Made by a program: the position numbers and the translations under genes. A stretch of DNA of 37,161 nucleotides from Byssochlamys sp. IMV 00236 (Eukaryota; Ascomycota; Eurotiomycetes; Eurotiales; Thermoascaceae). The notes beneath the pieces were generated by a model. It saw only the letters and a list, made by a program, of their open reading frames with translations. It ran no database searches and had not been told where the DNA came from. Of the stretch, positions 12,060 to 21,713 are shown in pieces (the first letter of the stretch is position 1; the number at the start of each line of letters is the position of its first letter). The stretch is taken from the NCBI GenBank assembly GCA_001931875.2, contig MSJH02000771.1:1-37161 (forward strand), read 5' to 3'.

Positions 12060-12660
12060 TAATTGCGTGCGACCATGAAGCTAGATAATAAAACCCATGT
12101 AGTGTTATTTGTTTATTTCTTCAGGCCAAATCATACCCTTTTGCGTATTGTCATTAATGACTTTCTTGGCCCAGAGATCAGCGTTGGAGGAAGAAATATG
12201 CGCCACAGAAAAGTGTTCAAGTGCGCGTCTAAAGTCAACAGCCGGCTGTATGGTTGCATATAGTTGACATAAAGCAGTCAAGGGTCATCCATCAACAAAC
12301 AATCTTGAAGTCACAAAGCAAAGACACAGCTTGAAACACCAATCGCCATTGAGCAGCTGAATCATGTCATCGTTCAAGGGCTGAAATTCAAGATGCTAAA
12401 CTGCGTTGTAAAAGGGAGACCGTGCAACGGGTTGTTGCATGATTCCTTTGTCACCAATGTTATCAAAAATTTTACACTTTTCGATTGCGAGCAACGTGTT
12501 TTGGGATTGATGGAAGGCAAGGAGCGAATTTCGCTTGGCATTAATTTCGTAGCGATAAAGGAAAATTCCAAAGGACTGCAAGTTGCTTCTCTGCAAGGCG
12601 GCTATGATAAGGCTCTGATATTTGAGCCTTCGTTGAGCAAGCGGCTTTGAGATTGTTGTG
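12060..12660 (+). pseudogene. Unidentified coding-like island, possibly a small or decayed gene
   Basis: This 0.6-kb island is richer in GC than its flanks and has amino-acid-like open frames on both strands. The best is on + from a stop near 12308 to the TGA at 12648: about 113 codons, with an internal ATG at 12393. It holds segments such as LNHVIVQGLKFKML, NVIKNFTLFDCEQ and INFVAIKENSKGL. Upstream, other frames read SALEEEICATEKCSS and LKSTAGCMVAYS, so either short introns or frame decay would be needed to join them. HVIVQG followed by an FDC segment vaguely recalls a cystatin fold, but this is far too weak for a call. I do not recognise the product. Confidence 0.2.
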
Positions 12661-13469
12661 TGTTATTGCTGGTAGCTGCTGTCTGTTTATCATGTATTTA
12701 AGTCAAAGTTTGGGACACTTGGAAAGTGGAATAACTGTGATGTCCTCCGGTACTTTATCAAGTTGAACTTTTGTTGTCAATGGTTCATCACACAGGTTGC
12801 ATATTGCATTGAAGAGAATTCGTTTTTGCATGTCTAATGCCTTGACGGCGCGAAAATAAAAGGGAAGAAGTGAAGGACACTGTGATATGTTTCGAGCAGT
12901 AAAAGAAGAAACACAAATGTATGCCGATGAGTTTCTTGTAGATTGAGAAGAAGAAGGAAAGGCGGTTCATTATCACAGCATCGTCATTTTATATGCAAAC
13001 AGGAATATTACGTGACTAATGAGAGTTGAGCATGACGCGTCTTATTAGAATATCATGTGTTGTTGTCAGTATCTTTGTGTTATTTATTCTTAGAATAAAG
13101 ATTTATAGTAATCGCATAAAGTATTTGAGGATAAATACGACAAACACCAAAAAAAAGGGTTCACTTAATCTTACTGTTCAATTTTTTTTACACACAAATA
13201 CACCTTTTAACGAATTCAACTCTGGGGTATAGTCGTAAGTTTGCCGGTTAAAGCTTTTTATTCTGTAGATGTATTTACTCTTTGAGCAATTATCGTTTTT
13301 CTTCTCTTCGTTCAATTACCTTTTCTTCCAAACTTTTTGACCCTTCTTTTTATATATTCAAGAAGATAAAGAGGAAATTCTTAAAGTATCTAGTTAATTC
13401 CACCATATGACAAAGTAAAGAAAGCAGTCAAAATACAACTAATTTGCTCATGTATGCCATGTGCGCTTT

Positions 13470-13473
<4 letters not shown>

Positions 13474-13507
<34 letters not shown>

Positions 13508-13510
13508 AAA
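13474..13510. repeat. T27-A10 homopolymer junction
   Basis: Twenty-seven T are followed directly by ten A. The T-to-A switch can form a snap-back hairpin, and such rigid tracts exclude nucleosomes. A poly(A) end of a retrocopied sequence is another reading, but no retroelement was recognised alongside. Confidence 0.6.
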
Positions 13511-14386
13511 TAAAAATTGGTTTATTAATTATGCACTATTTTATGATTAAAGCAAGCGAAAAGATTCCTTTTTCTGAAAATACTACACATGGTTAAAAAT
13601 CTAGATTGGAAATAAAGTAGTATTTAAGTGAGTGAGCGTTGTCTTTTATAAAATAAACTGTTAAATCTGTCATTATGATAAGTGAACTGAATATTTACAT
13701 TGTAATGATATACTAAAATAATAATCAATATAAGAATTATAAAGGCTGCATAGGTTACATGTTATCTAGTATTTCGGTGCTGATTTTACGTAAAATACTT
13801 TGTAGTTGCTTTAAGCACTTTACGCAAAATGAATGACACAGCCTGGGATTTTTGATGACATTTGCCTTTTTTTTTTGAAAAATGTTTTATCTATGACCCA
13901 AGATTATAATAGTCTATATTTATTATATTATATTATTTTGTATAAGTAATATGGGGGTACAAACAGAAAAGAGAAAAGCAAGTAGAAGGCAAGGATTGAG
14001 GGTATGCTGTATAAAATGCAATCATTTACAGTTATTTTTACTAAAAAGATACATACACAAATGCACTGACTAACACTTTTTAAATTCTTTTATTACCAAA
14101 ATACATTTAATACAACACAGTAATCAAACAAATGTAAAAGATGCATTTAAGAAGCTGCTTGGTATTGTACTTGAAAGTACTTTAAATGCATTATTTAAAA
14201 TATATTTAGCTGTGCAGTGAGCATTACATTTTGCTTGATAAAAATAAACGAAATGCTATTGCTAGATGCATAAATTAATCTAGAATGCGTAAAATATGGC
14301 AAACGTAACTGTGGAGCAGTGTTCTATTCAGGCTACTTATTCTTTTTTAATAATAGAAAATTGTAAACAAGCAACACATTGCTTAA

Positions 14387-14392
14387 ACGCGT
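14387..14392. promoter_or_regulatory. MCB-like ACGCGT site upstream of the APSES gene
   Basis: A single ACGCGT lies 388 bp before the APSES gene's ATG. In yeasts this MluI cell-cycle box is bound by MBF, whose DNA-binding subunit is an APSES protein like the one encoded here, so autoregulation is possible. The same hexamer occurs elsewhere in the window (for example 13036, 34242), so chance is a real alternative. Confidence 0.25.
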
Positions 14393-14695
14393 CTTTTAGC
14401 TATTTTCCGAAATACTTTTTTTTTTTTTTTTTTTTTTTTTTGGAAAAGTAAATGGATCAATTTATGCAAACATGTGGTACGCTTTGCTATTCTTTTCATA
14501 CATGTCGCATAATAAATTATGTCAAACGTTCATTCTTGTGATAAAGACTGCAGACTGTTTTTCATATGTAATTAGGATGAAAAAGAATTGTAATAAAGAT
14601 GATACATTATTTATAGTCTTTGCCCTACTGTAGTCAAGTAGTCCCGTATAAAGTTCATTTACTACTTGAATGATTCAATTTCCGCATTTTGGTAA

Positions 14696-14700
<5 letters not shown>

Positions 14701-14737
<37 letters not shown>
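14701..14737 (+). promoter_or_regulatory. T37 tract just upstream of the APSES start
   Basis: An uninterrupted run of 37 T ends 42 bp before the ATG at 14780. A related T26 run lies at 14416-14441. Poly(dA:dT) upstream of start codons commonly marks nucleosome-depleted fungal promoters. Whether the run is transcribed as part of the leader cannot be judged. Confidence 0.4.
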
Positions 14738-14779
14738 CGTTGACTTTCCTTTCCCGCCCTTTCTTTTTAAACTTTATCA

Positions 14780-15898
14780 ATGTCATCAGGAAAGGTGTAT
14801 TCTGCTGTATATTCTGGTGTACAAGTATATGAAATGATGATTCATGGGATTGCAACCATGGTTCGAGGGTCAGATTCATATTTAAATGCAACACAAATCT
14901 TAAAAGTAGCAGGATTTGAAAAGACGCAAAGAACCAAGATATTAGAACAAGAGATTACTGGTGAATTTGAAAAGGTACAAGGAGGATATGGGAAATATCA
15001 AGGAACCTGGTATATAAAAAAAGCTTTTTTTCTTTTTTTTCTTTTTTTTTTTTTTTTCAGCACTCTAACCTTTCTTTATATTAGGGTTCCTTTTGAGAAG
15101 GGAAAAGCCTTGGCAGAGAAATATCACGTACTGGACATCATGATGCCCTTGCTTAGCTTTGATCCTTCTAATGTATCCTCAACTGAACAAATACCAACAA
15201 AGGAACAAGCATTAACCGAACAATTATCTCATTCACCGCCTTCGTCACCAGCAGATTATCATTCGTCTATTGAAAAGCATCGACATAAACGACTTAAACT
15301 AAACAGTCCAACGTCACCCCGAGAAGGACCGTTATATGAGCAACAACGAAACATGTTGATGAATATATTCTTGACAGATGATTTTGAGAAATCAGCCGAA
15401 GACCTTAATGCCTTGCTGCTGTTGGATAACTTTGATGTCGATCTTGTGATTGATGAACAAGGACATACAGCATTACATTGGGCAGCTGCATTAGGAAAAA
15501 TACCCGTTGTGCAATTTCTGATTGAAAAGGGTGCTAGTATATGCAGAGCTAATTACGACGGAGAAACGCCATTGATGCGTGCAGTCATGATCACATGTTG
15601 CTATGAAAGTAAATGTTTTTATGAACTTGTCGAAATAATGAAGGACTCTGTGGGAGTCACAGACAGCCGTGGACGAACGGTCTTGCATCATATTGCACTT
15701 ACTGCAGGTGTGCCTGGATATGCAGATGCTGCTATCTATTATATGAAAATACTGTTAAAGCTGATACCAAAGAAGAGTCAGATTAGATATGTCTTGGAAG
15801 TCAAAGACAGAGTTTTCTCAGAATCGGCATTGGCTATTGCTATGAGACTGGAGTGTCAAGAGATAATCGATTTACTGATCAAGCATGGTGCTCTGGTA

Positions 15899-15938
<40 letters not shown>

Positions 15939-16701
15939 GTACCAAGAGTTTGTTGTATCTTATATTATAAAAAGGATCCAATCATACCACGTAAAGATCC
16001 GGATATGTTTATGGAACATTCGCCCACAGAATATCGATCAAGTGCTAAAGGGCGTGATTTAGTTCATTGTAGGTGATTTTAGTAATAATGATATGAATCT
16101 AATATCTATTATAGCTGTTCAGCTCATGGTAGACAGATTAGAAGAAGAATACCAAGATCAGCTAAGACGTAAGGATAAGGAGGCGTCCAGAAGAGAACAG
16201 GAGTTAAAGTTGGTCAAATATGAGTTAAAAGAGGCACTCAAAAGATTGGAGCTTCCGACTACAGTTCAGTTAGCAGAAGCAAAAAAAAGAATAAGAGAAC
16301 TAGAGGACGAAGTGTTTAGATTTGAAAGTAAAAAAATAGAATCAGCAGATGGAATCGACAACAATGACTCGGCTAATGATGTAACAAGTAAAGACAAATT
16401 GATAAAATCATTACAGCATCAGTTGGATACAAGCCTGCAGACAATTGAGCAGTTAAAGCAAGAAATAGAATTAGTCAAAGAGAGAGAGATGGAGTATAAA
16501 AGACTCATCGCAACATGTTGCAATACGCCTCTTGAAAAATTAGACATACTTATCAAACCATTGACTTTGGCTATTGAAAACGATCCACCTGATCTGGACA
16601 TGACCCGGGTCATTGGGTTTATGGAGAAGCTGCAACGACGTGGATCTGTCAATAGCAATTCAGGCACACCTCATGATCTATCATCCACCCCCACATTCTA
16701 A
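14780..16701 (+). CDS. APSES/KilA-N and ankyrin transcription factor (Mbp1/Swi4/Res type)
   Basis: This is the predicted DNA-binding subunit of an MBF/SBF-like complex controlling G1/S genes. Four exons (14780-15009, 15085-15895, 15975-16068, 16115-16701) encode 573 aa. The APSES domain occupies about residues 1-110, with VYEMMIHGIATMVRG, SYLNATQILKVAGFEKTQRT and GGYGKYQGTWVPF motifs. A basic stretch HKRLKL (about 170) may be a nuclear signal. Ankyrin repeats follow at about 215-360 (GHTALHWAAALGKIPVVQFL, DGETPLMRAV, RGRTVLHHIA). A coiled coil covers about 380-520, where Mbp1/Swi4 bind Swi6. The protein is shorter than yeast Mbp1 (833 aa), mainly in linkers. Intron 2 (15896-15974) contains a T37 run right after its GTAAG donor, and intron 1 is also T-rich. 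The gene converges with a p24 gene 61 bp away. Confidence 0.92.
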
Positions 16702-16762
16702 GCATTTCATCTGTAAATACAAGATATCTGTATATTTTTTTGCATAAATAAACAATTATTTA
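16702..16762. terminator. Shared 3' region of convergent APSES and p24 genes
   Basis: Only 61 bp separate the two stop codons. The segment around 16746-16765 contains AATAAA on the + strand and TTTATT-type AATAAA complements for the - strand, so both transcripts probably end here or run into each other's coding region. Confidence 0.5.
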
Positions 16763-17448
16763 TTAAACTCCACCTTTCTTTACATTAAAGAAACTCTTGA
16801 TGATAAATATTTGTATGGCAGCCATTGAAATAATAGCCAGACTTTCCAATACAGAGAACCAAAATAATCTACTTTTTGTAGAAGCCACAGTGGCTGCGTT
16901 GCGGTTCTCTCTTGTACGGAAATGCCTTTGTGTACGAGCAATCTTTGTCAAATCACCTGAAAGCCTAAAGATAGTTTCTTCCATTTCAGTCAACGTGGGT
17001 TGCTCTTTTCCAAAAGCATCCTTTTTGAATTCAGGACGGACTTCATGTTCAAGAAGGACTTCAAAATCAATGAGCTTATCAGTCAATGTTGACATTTCAT
17101 TAGAAAAACAGAATGAATATTCTCCAGGTTCATTGGCTGTAAAGACATAATCTCCCTGACGTTCCTGAGTTCCACTAAGGATAGATTGACGATTGGGTCC
17201 AAGCACATTAAAATCGACATCAAACGAACCGCCCTGTTGAACCTATATAGATTTCAATAGAACTGTTATAGAAAAAGAAAAAAAAAGGGGGGTATTACAG
17301 CAAAATAGAAGCCAACTTTTTTTCCTGGTGTATCGTTCCAAACAAAGAAACAAGCGTGTTCATGAGCCCCGATTTTATATGTTAGTGCAGTTGCATCAAC
17401 AAGTTTTGCAAATAAACAAAAGCAAACTAAGAAGAAATAAAGTAGCAT
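16763..17448 (-). CDS. p24 family GOLD-domain cargo receptor, TMED3/7-like
   Basis: This encodes a 209-aa type I membrane protein of COPII/COPI vesicles cycling between ER and Golgi. Exons 17448-17299 and 17242-16763 join in phase 0 to give YFAVQQGGSFDVDF. The order is a signal peptide (about 1-20, LLYFFLVCFCLFAKLVDA), the GOLD domain with its paired Cys (HACFFVW near residue 33, YSFCFSNEMST near 99), a helical region, a transmembrane segment (LESLAIISMAAIQIFII) and a short tail ending SFFNVKKGGV. The tail keeps the FF pair for COPII and the KK pair for COPI, as in TMED3/7. The gene is divergent from the HAD phosphatase (94 bp apart) and convergent with the APSES gene. A second, alpha-type p24 gene lies at 24049-24969. 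Confidence 0.92.
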
Positions 17449-17542
17449 AAGAGAAAAAGATGAAAAAAAGGTGCGGAGAGAAAAAGAACGACGTCAAGCC
17501 TATATCACTAGGCACCCTTTTTTTTTTCATTTCTTTATCAAT
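17449..17542. promoter_or_regulatory. Divergent promoter between p24 and HAD phosphatase genes
   Basis: Only 94 bp separate the two ATGs. The interval contains an A-rich run near 17461 and a T-run at about 17518-17527, one on each side, so each gene has a pyrimidine-rich leader in its own sense. No clear TATA box is visible. Confidence 0.5.
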
Positions 17543-18741
17543 ATGCTTCAATACTTAAAGACCAAGGAAGAGAGAGAAGCGTTTATAGATAAATATGACA
17601 ACTTTTTGTTTGACTGCGATGGTAAATAGAAAGAGACAAATGCTCATCATGCTCATCATCCATTAGGCGTCTTGTGGGAAGGAAATAGAATGTTTGACGG
17701 CGTACGCGAATCTATGAAACTGTTGAGAGAAAAAGGTAGTAACAGGGGTATACAAGAGGGTAGGGATGATGTACTCATATTTCTTTAATAGGCAAACATG
17801 TCTGCTTTGTCACAAATAATAGCACAAAGTCTCGCAAGTCTTATTTGAAAAAGTTTGAAGACTTTGGTATTGAGGCTAAAATAGTATGCTTTTATATATA
17901 TCTTTGTATGTCCAGCAGTTTGCTCATATTGTAAAATAGGAAGAAATCTTTACATCGGCCTTTGCTACTGCTACTTATTTGAAGAATGTGTTAAAGTTTC
18001 CAACAGATAAGAAGGTATACATCATAGGTATGAAGGGTATCAAGGAAGAACTGGCCTTAGAGGGTATCCAAAGCTGTGGAGCTGAAGTAAGTTCAAATAA
18101 TGAGTCATGTATGATATACTTATCTTGGGCACATAGGAAGATAGTGGGTTATTTGATAATGATCCTGTCCCTGATGACAAGGATGTGGGAGCTGTTGTCG
18201 TTGGACTTGACACTCAAGTGAACTATAAAAAGTATTCAAAGGGTTTTGCTTATTTGACTAGAAATCCTGGATGTTACTTTATTGTAACCAATGAAGACAG
18301 TACATTTCCTCAACATGGATCCTTTTATCCAGGTAAATATATACGATTGAATAAACTAGAGAAGAGGTAATCTTAATCATATACAGGTGCTGGTGCAATT
18401 GCTGCTCCTCTTATCACGGCTCTTGATAGACGCCCTGATGCAGTCTTGGGTAAACCAGCGTTGAATATGCTAGAGGCCATTTTTGCAGAATACAAGATAG
18501 ATCCTTCCAAGACAGTTATGATTGGAGATAGACTGAATACAGATATAGAATTTGGATTAAACGGAGGCATTGACACCTTGTGTGTATTGACTGGTAAGTT
18601 ACATATTTTAATATATAGTCAAATATCTTATCCCCCCTTTTCTTTTTAGGTGTTACTACCAAAGATGAGTTATTATCTGAAGAAAACAAAGTAAAGTCTA
18701 CTTACTACATAGATGGCTTTGGTGATTTTGGTCAAAAATGA
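17543..18741 (+). CDS. PHO13: HAD phosphatase, Pho13/4-nitrophenylphosphatase type
   Basis: This encodes a 293-aa soluble phosphatase of the Pho13/PGP family. Members hydrolyse 4-nitrophenyl phosphate in vitro; in cells they clear toxic glycolytic side products such as 2-phospholactate and 4-phosphoerythronate, or act as phosphoglycolate phosphatase. Motif I is FLFDCDGVLW (about 23-32), with both Asp residues present; the codon for the motif's Gly is split by the first intron. Motif II is [10 protein letters not shown], motif III the Lys of LGKP, and motif [13 protein letters not shown]. The C2 cap lies between motifs II and III ([12 protein letters not shown]). Seven exons (17543-17621, 17667-17735, 17792-17883, 17940-18086, 18137-18332, 18387-18593, 18650-18741) sum to 294 codons. 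The length fits the family (yeast Pho13 is 312 aa). Confidence 0.93.
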
Positions 18742-18801
18742 GCGTGTTCCTTATTTGAACCTCCGTTATTTTTTTAAATAAAGCCAGCCTGCTGCCCTTT
18801 T

Positions 18802-18808
<7 letters not shown>

Positions 18809-18835
<27 letters not shown>
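18809..18835. repeat. T27 tract between HAD and EF-hand genes
   Basis: The 120-bp gap between the HAD stop and the next ATG contains AATAAA-type sequence just after the stop (near 18777), then this T27 run 26 bp before the ATG. It probably marks the promoter/leader of the EF-hand gene. Confidence 0.45.
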
Positions 18836-18861
18836 CCTTTGTTTAATTAACAAAAAATAAG

Positions 18862-19596
18862 ATGAGCAAAGCAGTATGTATTCATCTCTTTAAAATAAAC
18901 AAAAAGGCTTACTTTCTCTCTTTGTAGCCAACTCAAGAACAACTCGATGGTAAAAATAAGGAGGGCTTAGACAAACATCATCTTGTTACTAACGCTTAAC
19001 ATTAGAATGGAAGGAAGCTTTCTCTTTATATGATAAGAAGGGTAATAGTACTGTTTCTTCTAGTAACCTTGGTGACCTTTTGAGAGGCCTTGGTCAAAAC
19101 CCTACTCAAGCTGAAGTACGTGAACTCATTAAAGAAACTGCCAAATCCAAAAACATCCCTGAAAACCAAGGCAAGTTTAAGTTTTTGCGTGTATATATGT
19201 GTGTATTGATATTGTTTTAGAATTTGATATTGATTTTGGTACATTTTTGTCCATCCTCACGCGACCTGATGGTTTTAAGCCCGCTGGCTCCTCCCAAGAA
19301 TTTATTCAAGGATTCCAAGTCTTTGATAAGGAAGGAGATGGTTATATCTCTGCTGGTGAATTACGTTATGGTAAATAGGATGGATCCAGCTGTTTATAAA
19401 CTCACTCTTTTATCTAGTCTTGACTAACCTTGGTGAGAAATTAACTGATGAAGAAGTTAATGAACTCTTGAAGGAAGTTGAGGTTGGCAAGGATGGACGT
19501 ATTAATTATGTTGGTAAGTCAAAGAAAGACCAAAAGAAAACTCGTTTATTCATATGTTCTGAAACAGACTTTGTTACCGTCGTTTTATCAAACTAA
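18862..19596 (+). CDS. EF-hand protein, essential myosin light chain-like (Mlc1/Cdc4)
   Basis: This is a predicted 157-aa calmodulin-superfamily protein, probably the light chain that wraps an IQ motif of class II or V myosin in cytokinesis and polarised transport. Six exons (18862-18873, 18928-18949, 19006-19170, 19221-19370, 19418-19513, 19568-19596) give 158 codons. EF1 ([17 protein letters not shown]) is degenerate. EF3 ([20 protein letters not shown]) is close to canonical, with Glu at position 3 of the loop. EF4 ([15 protein letters not shown]) lacks the first Asp. Loss of most Ca2+ ligands favours an essential light chain over calmodulin. The third intron (19171-19220) uses a GC donor, which is required to read NQEFDIDFG. 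The gene converges with the Hsp70-like gene, with 36 bp between stops. Confidence 0.85.
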
Positions 19597-19632
19597 ATCT
19601 TTTAATAAATACACCGTCAATGTTGTTAATAT

Positions 19633-21531
19633 TTATTGCGAATCATTGTATTTATCCACTGCATCAAAGTTACATTGAACTTTATGCACAATTCCTGTAC
19701 CAAAGTCAGCTTCCATACGTATTTCAGTCAGGCCAAAGTACATCCTACATAATTTAATACTCGTTCTTGTTTATTTATTTATTTATTTGTATTTACCTCA
19801 CAGTGTATGCTACTCTCTCTCCATGCGCCACACGTGGCATATAAGGAATGGGTACTGATATGGCAGCCACTTGTTTTACACCAGGCTCATCATAATATCT
19901 TGGTTCTCTATCTTCTTCTGTTGCATAAAGTAAAATATCAGTTGCCTTGATGGTCCCATAATAAACAAACATTCTTTCTTTAATACAGTGATCCACAGGT
20001 ATGACATCTCCTTTCTTTACAAACACAAGGAATCGAGTCGTACAGCGAATACTACCATCTGGACGAACCACTCGAGAAGAGGGTGGGTCTATGGATTCAT
20101 CAAATGGAAGACCGGCGTTGATACCATAGGTACGACGAGATACGCGAGACGTGATCAGACGAGGGTTCAGGCCAAAGTAGACAGCGCCTCGAACCACAGC
20201 CATGGCGGCTCTTGGCGGACATAGGATTTGCTTGACGCGGTCTTGGAATGTTTCTTGGACTCTTTGAAATAGATAATTGGATGAACCAAAGCCTCCGACA
20301 AGAAAGATACAGGATACTCTCTGATCGGATACTTGGTTATATTGTTTTTCAATCAAGGCTAGCTAAATATATAGATGATAAGAATATACCGTGTATTCAA
20401 AGACGTCCACTTACAACGCGCCGCACCACGGGCTCAAACACTTTTTCTTTTAAATCTTGTGCTCTTAATATCATCGTACCTTCATCCAAACAATCATCAT
20501 CCAGCTGACTTAGATCAATAGAAACGGGTATATTCAGGTATTGGTCATCCAGTCCATCAAATTCAGGTTTTATGTTATCGATGAATTGATCCATCAGGTT
20601 ATTGATTGTTGCAGGAGGTAGGTCCTTGACCTGGTCACCTAGCTTTTCTTCTAGCAAAGCTCTGAAATTGTAATCCAAAAAGACACTTCCACAGCTTTCA
20701 CCCATTCCCTTTGTCACTTCCTTCAGCCTATGATTACTCTGTATGTTTTCATCCATGACTTCAAACAGGATCAAGTCAACTGTGCCTCCACCCGCATCAC
20801 AAATCATGATACGATCTCCCTTTTTCAAGTTGACTTGTTCACACATACGCTCACAGTATAACGCAGCTGCTTCTGGCTCTGAAATTAAAATCAGTCTATC
20901 CTGTGGATCATCGGCATGAATCAAGCCTGCCTTGATGGCAGCTCTTCTCATGTAAAACTTTGCCAAGTCGGACCACATGGCAGGTACAGTCAAGCAGTAT
21001 CGGAATGTCTCTGGTGGATAGTTCTTGGCAAATCCTCTAGTTACTTCATCCAAAACATGCTGGTGAAGACATGTCAAGTAATCTGCAATATTGTCTACGG
21101 GTGATCTATACGATATTAGTCCTCTCATCAATGAATAATGAAATCTTGTACCTCTTGTTTATATCTAATGATCCTCTCAAAAAGAGAGTCTCATCCAGTC
21201 GAAGCTTGAAATTGGTTAAAATAAAGTGTTCCTTGGCAGCTTGTGGTTTTGACATCAATTTCTTGGCACCATGACCCCATTCGACAATCGTACTTGGATC
21301 CGATTTTTTGTATGCTGATATCGAAGGTGTCTTGGGATAAAAGTTGCCGCCTTTCTGTGGCCTGAATTGACAAGTCAATAAAGAACAGATGGATGGTGTT
21401 GTCTCTTACCATTTTTGTATATCAAAAACTTCAGGCACCGTAGTATGCGTGAATGCATAAGAAGCACCTGAGAATGTGGTGCCAAAGTCATAGGCAATGA
21501 CTACTTTGTAATTGTCTTGTTGAGATATCAT
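19633..21531 (-). CDS. HSPA12-like Hsp70-family ATPase, paralogue A
   Basis: This is a predicted 566-aa actin-like ATPase of the HSPA12 branch of Hsp70 proteins. Five exons (21531-21410, 21361-21152, 21105-20415, 20362-19797, 19744-19633) give 567 codons. Phosphate 1 is YDFGTTFSG (residues 14-22), phosphate 2 MICDAGGGTVDL (211-222), and the adenosine motif LVGGFGSSNYL (about 362-372). LISEPEAAALYCE is also typical. No standard Hsp70 substrate-binding domain or EEVD tail follows; the C-terminal part is a divergent beta-rich region, as in HSPA12. Substrate and role are unknown; HSPA12 proteins are expanded in many multicellular fungi and animals. The gene lies head-to-head with paralogue B (182 bp) and shares motifs, overall order and one early intron position (inside the Trp codon TG|G). 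Confidence 0.9.
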
Positions 21532-21713
21532 GATATGGAAAAGAAGAAAAAGAAGAAGAAGAAAAAAAGAATATGCTTGTGTTTTTCTCGGCTAATGTCA
21601 CTGCTTAACGTAGTGTTTCACAAACTTATGTGGCTCATGTTGTACTGTGTATTTTATATTTTTTTTTTTCTTCTTTTCTTCTTTTTCTTTCTTATAAGAA
21701 GGGGTTTTCAAAC
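21532..21713. promoter_or_regulatory. Shared divergent promoter of the two HSPA12-like genes
   Basis: The ATGs are 182 bp apart on opposite strands. The left edge (about 21538-21570) is a GA-rich tract and the right edge (about 21660-21692) a CT-rich tract, so each gene has a pyrimidine-rich leader in its own direction, arranged as mirror images. The central 80 bp contain an imperfect palindrome (CACTGC...GTAGTG, about 21600-21616). No convincing heat-shock element (alternating GAA/TTC blocks) was seen. Confidence 0.6.

Larger units (their letters stand above)
10302..14779. other. Gene-poor stretch between the PUF and APSES genes
   Basis: This 4.5-kb stretch has no confidently supported gene. 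It holds the divergent upstream regions of the PUF and APSES genes, three long homopolymer tracts, a palindrome TTTTACGTAAAA near 13.79 kb, and a coding-like island at about 12.06-12.66 kb described separately. The open frames at 11144-11326 and 13026-13232 are AT-biased, match nothing I recognise and lack convincing splice partners. Confidence 0.55.
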
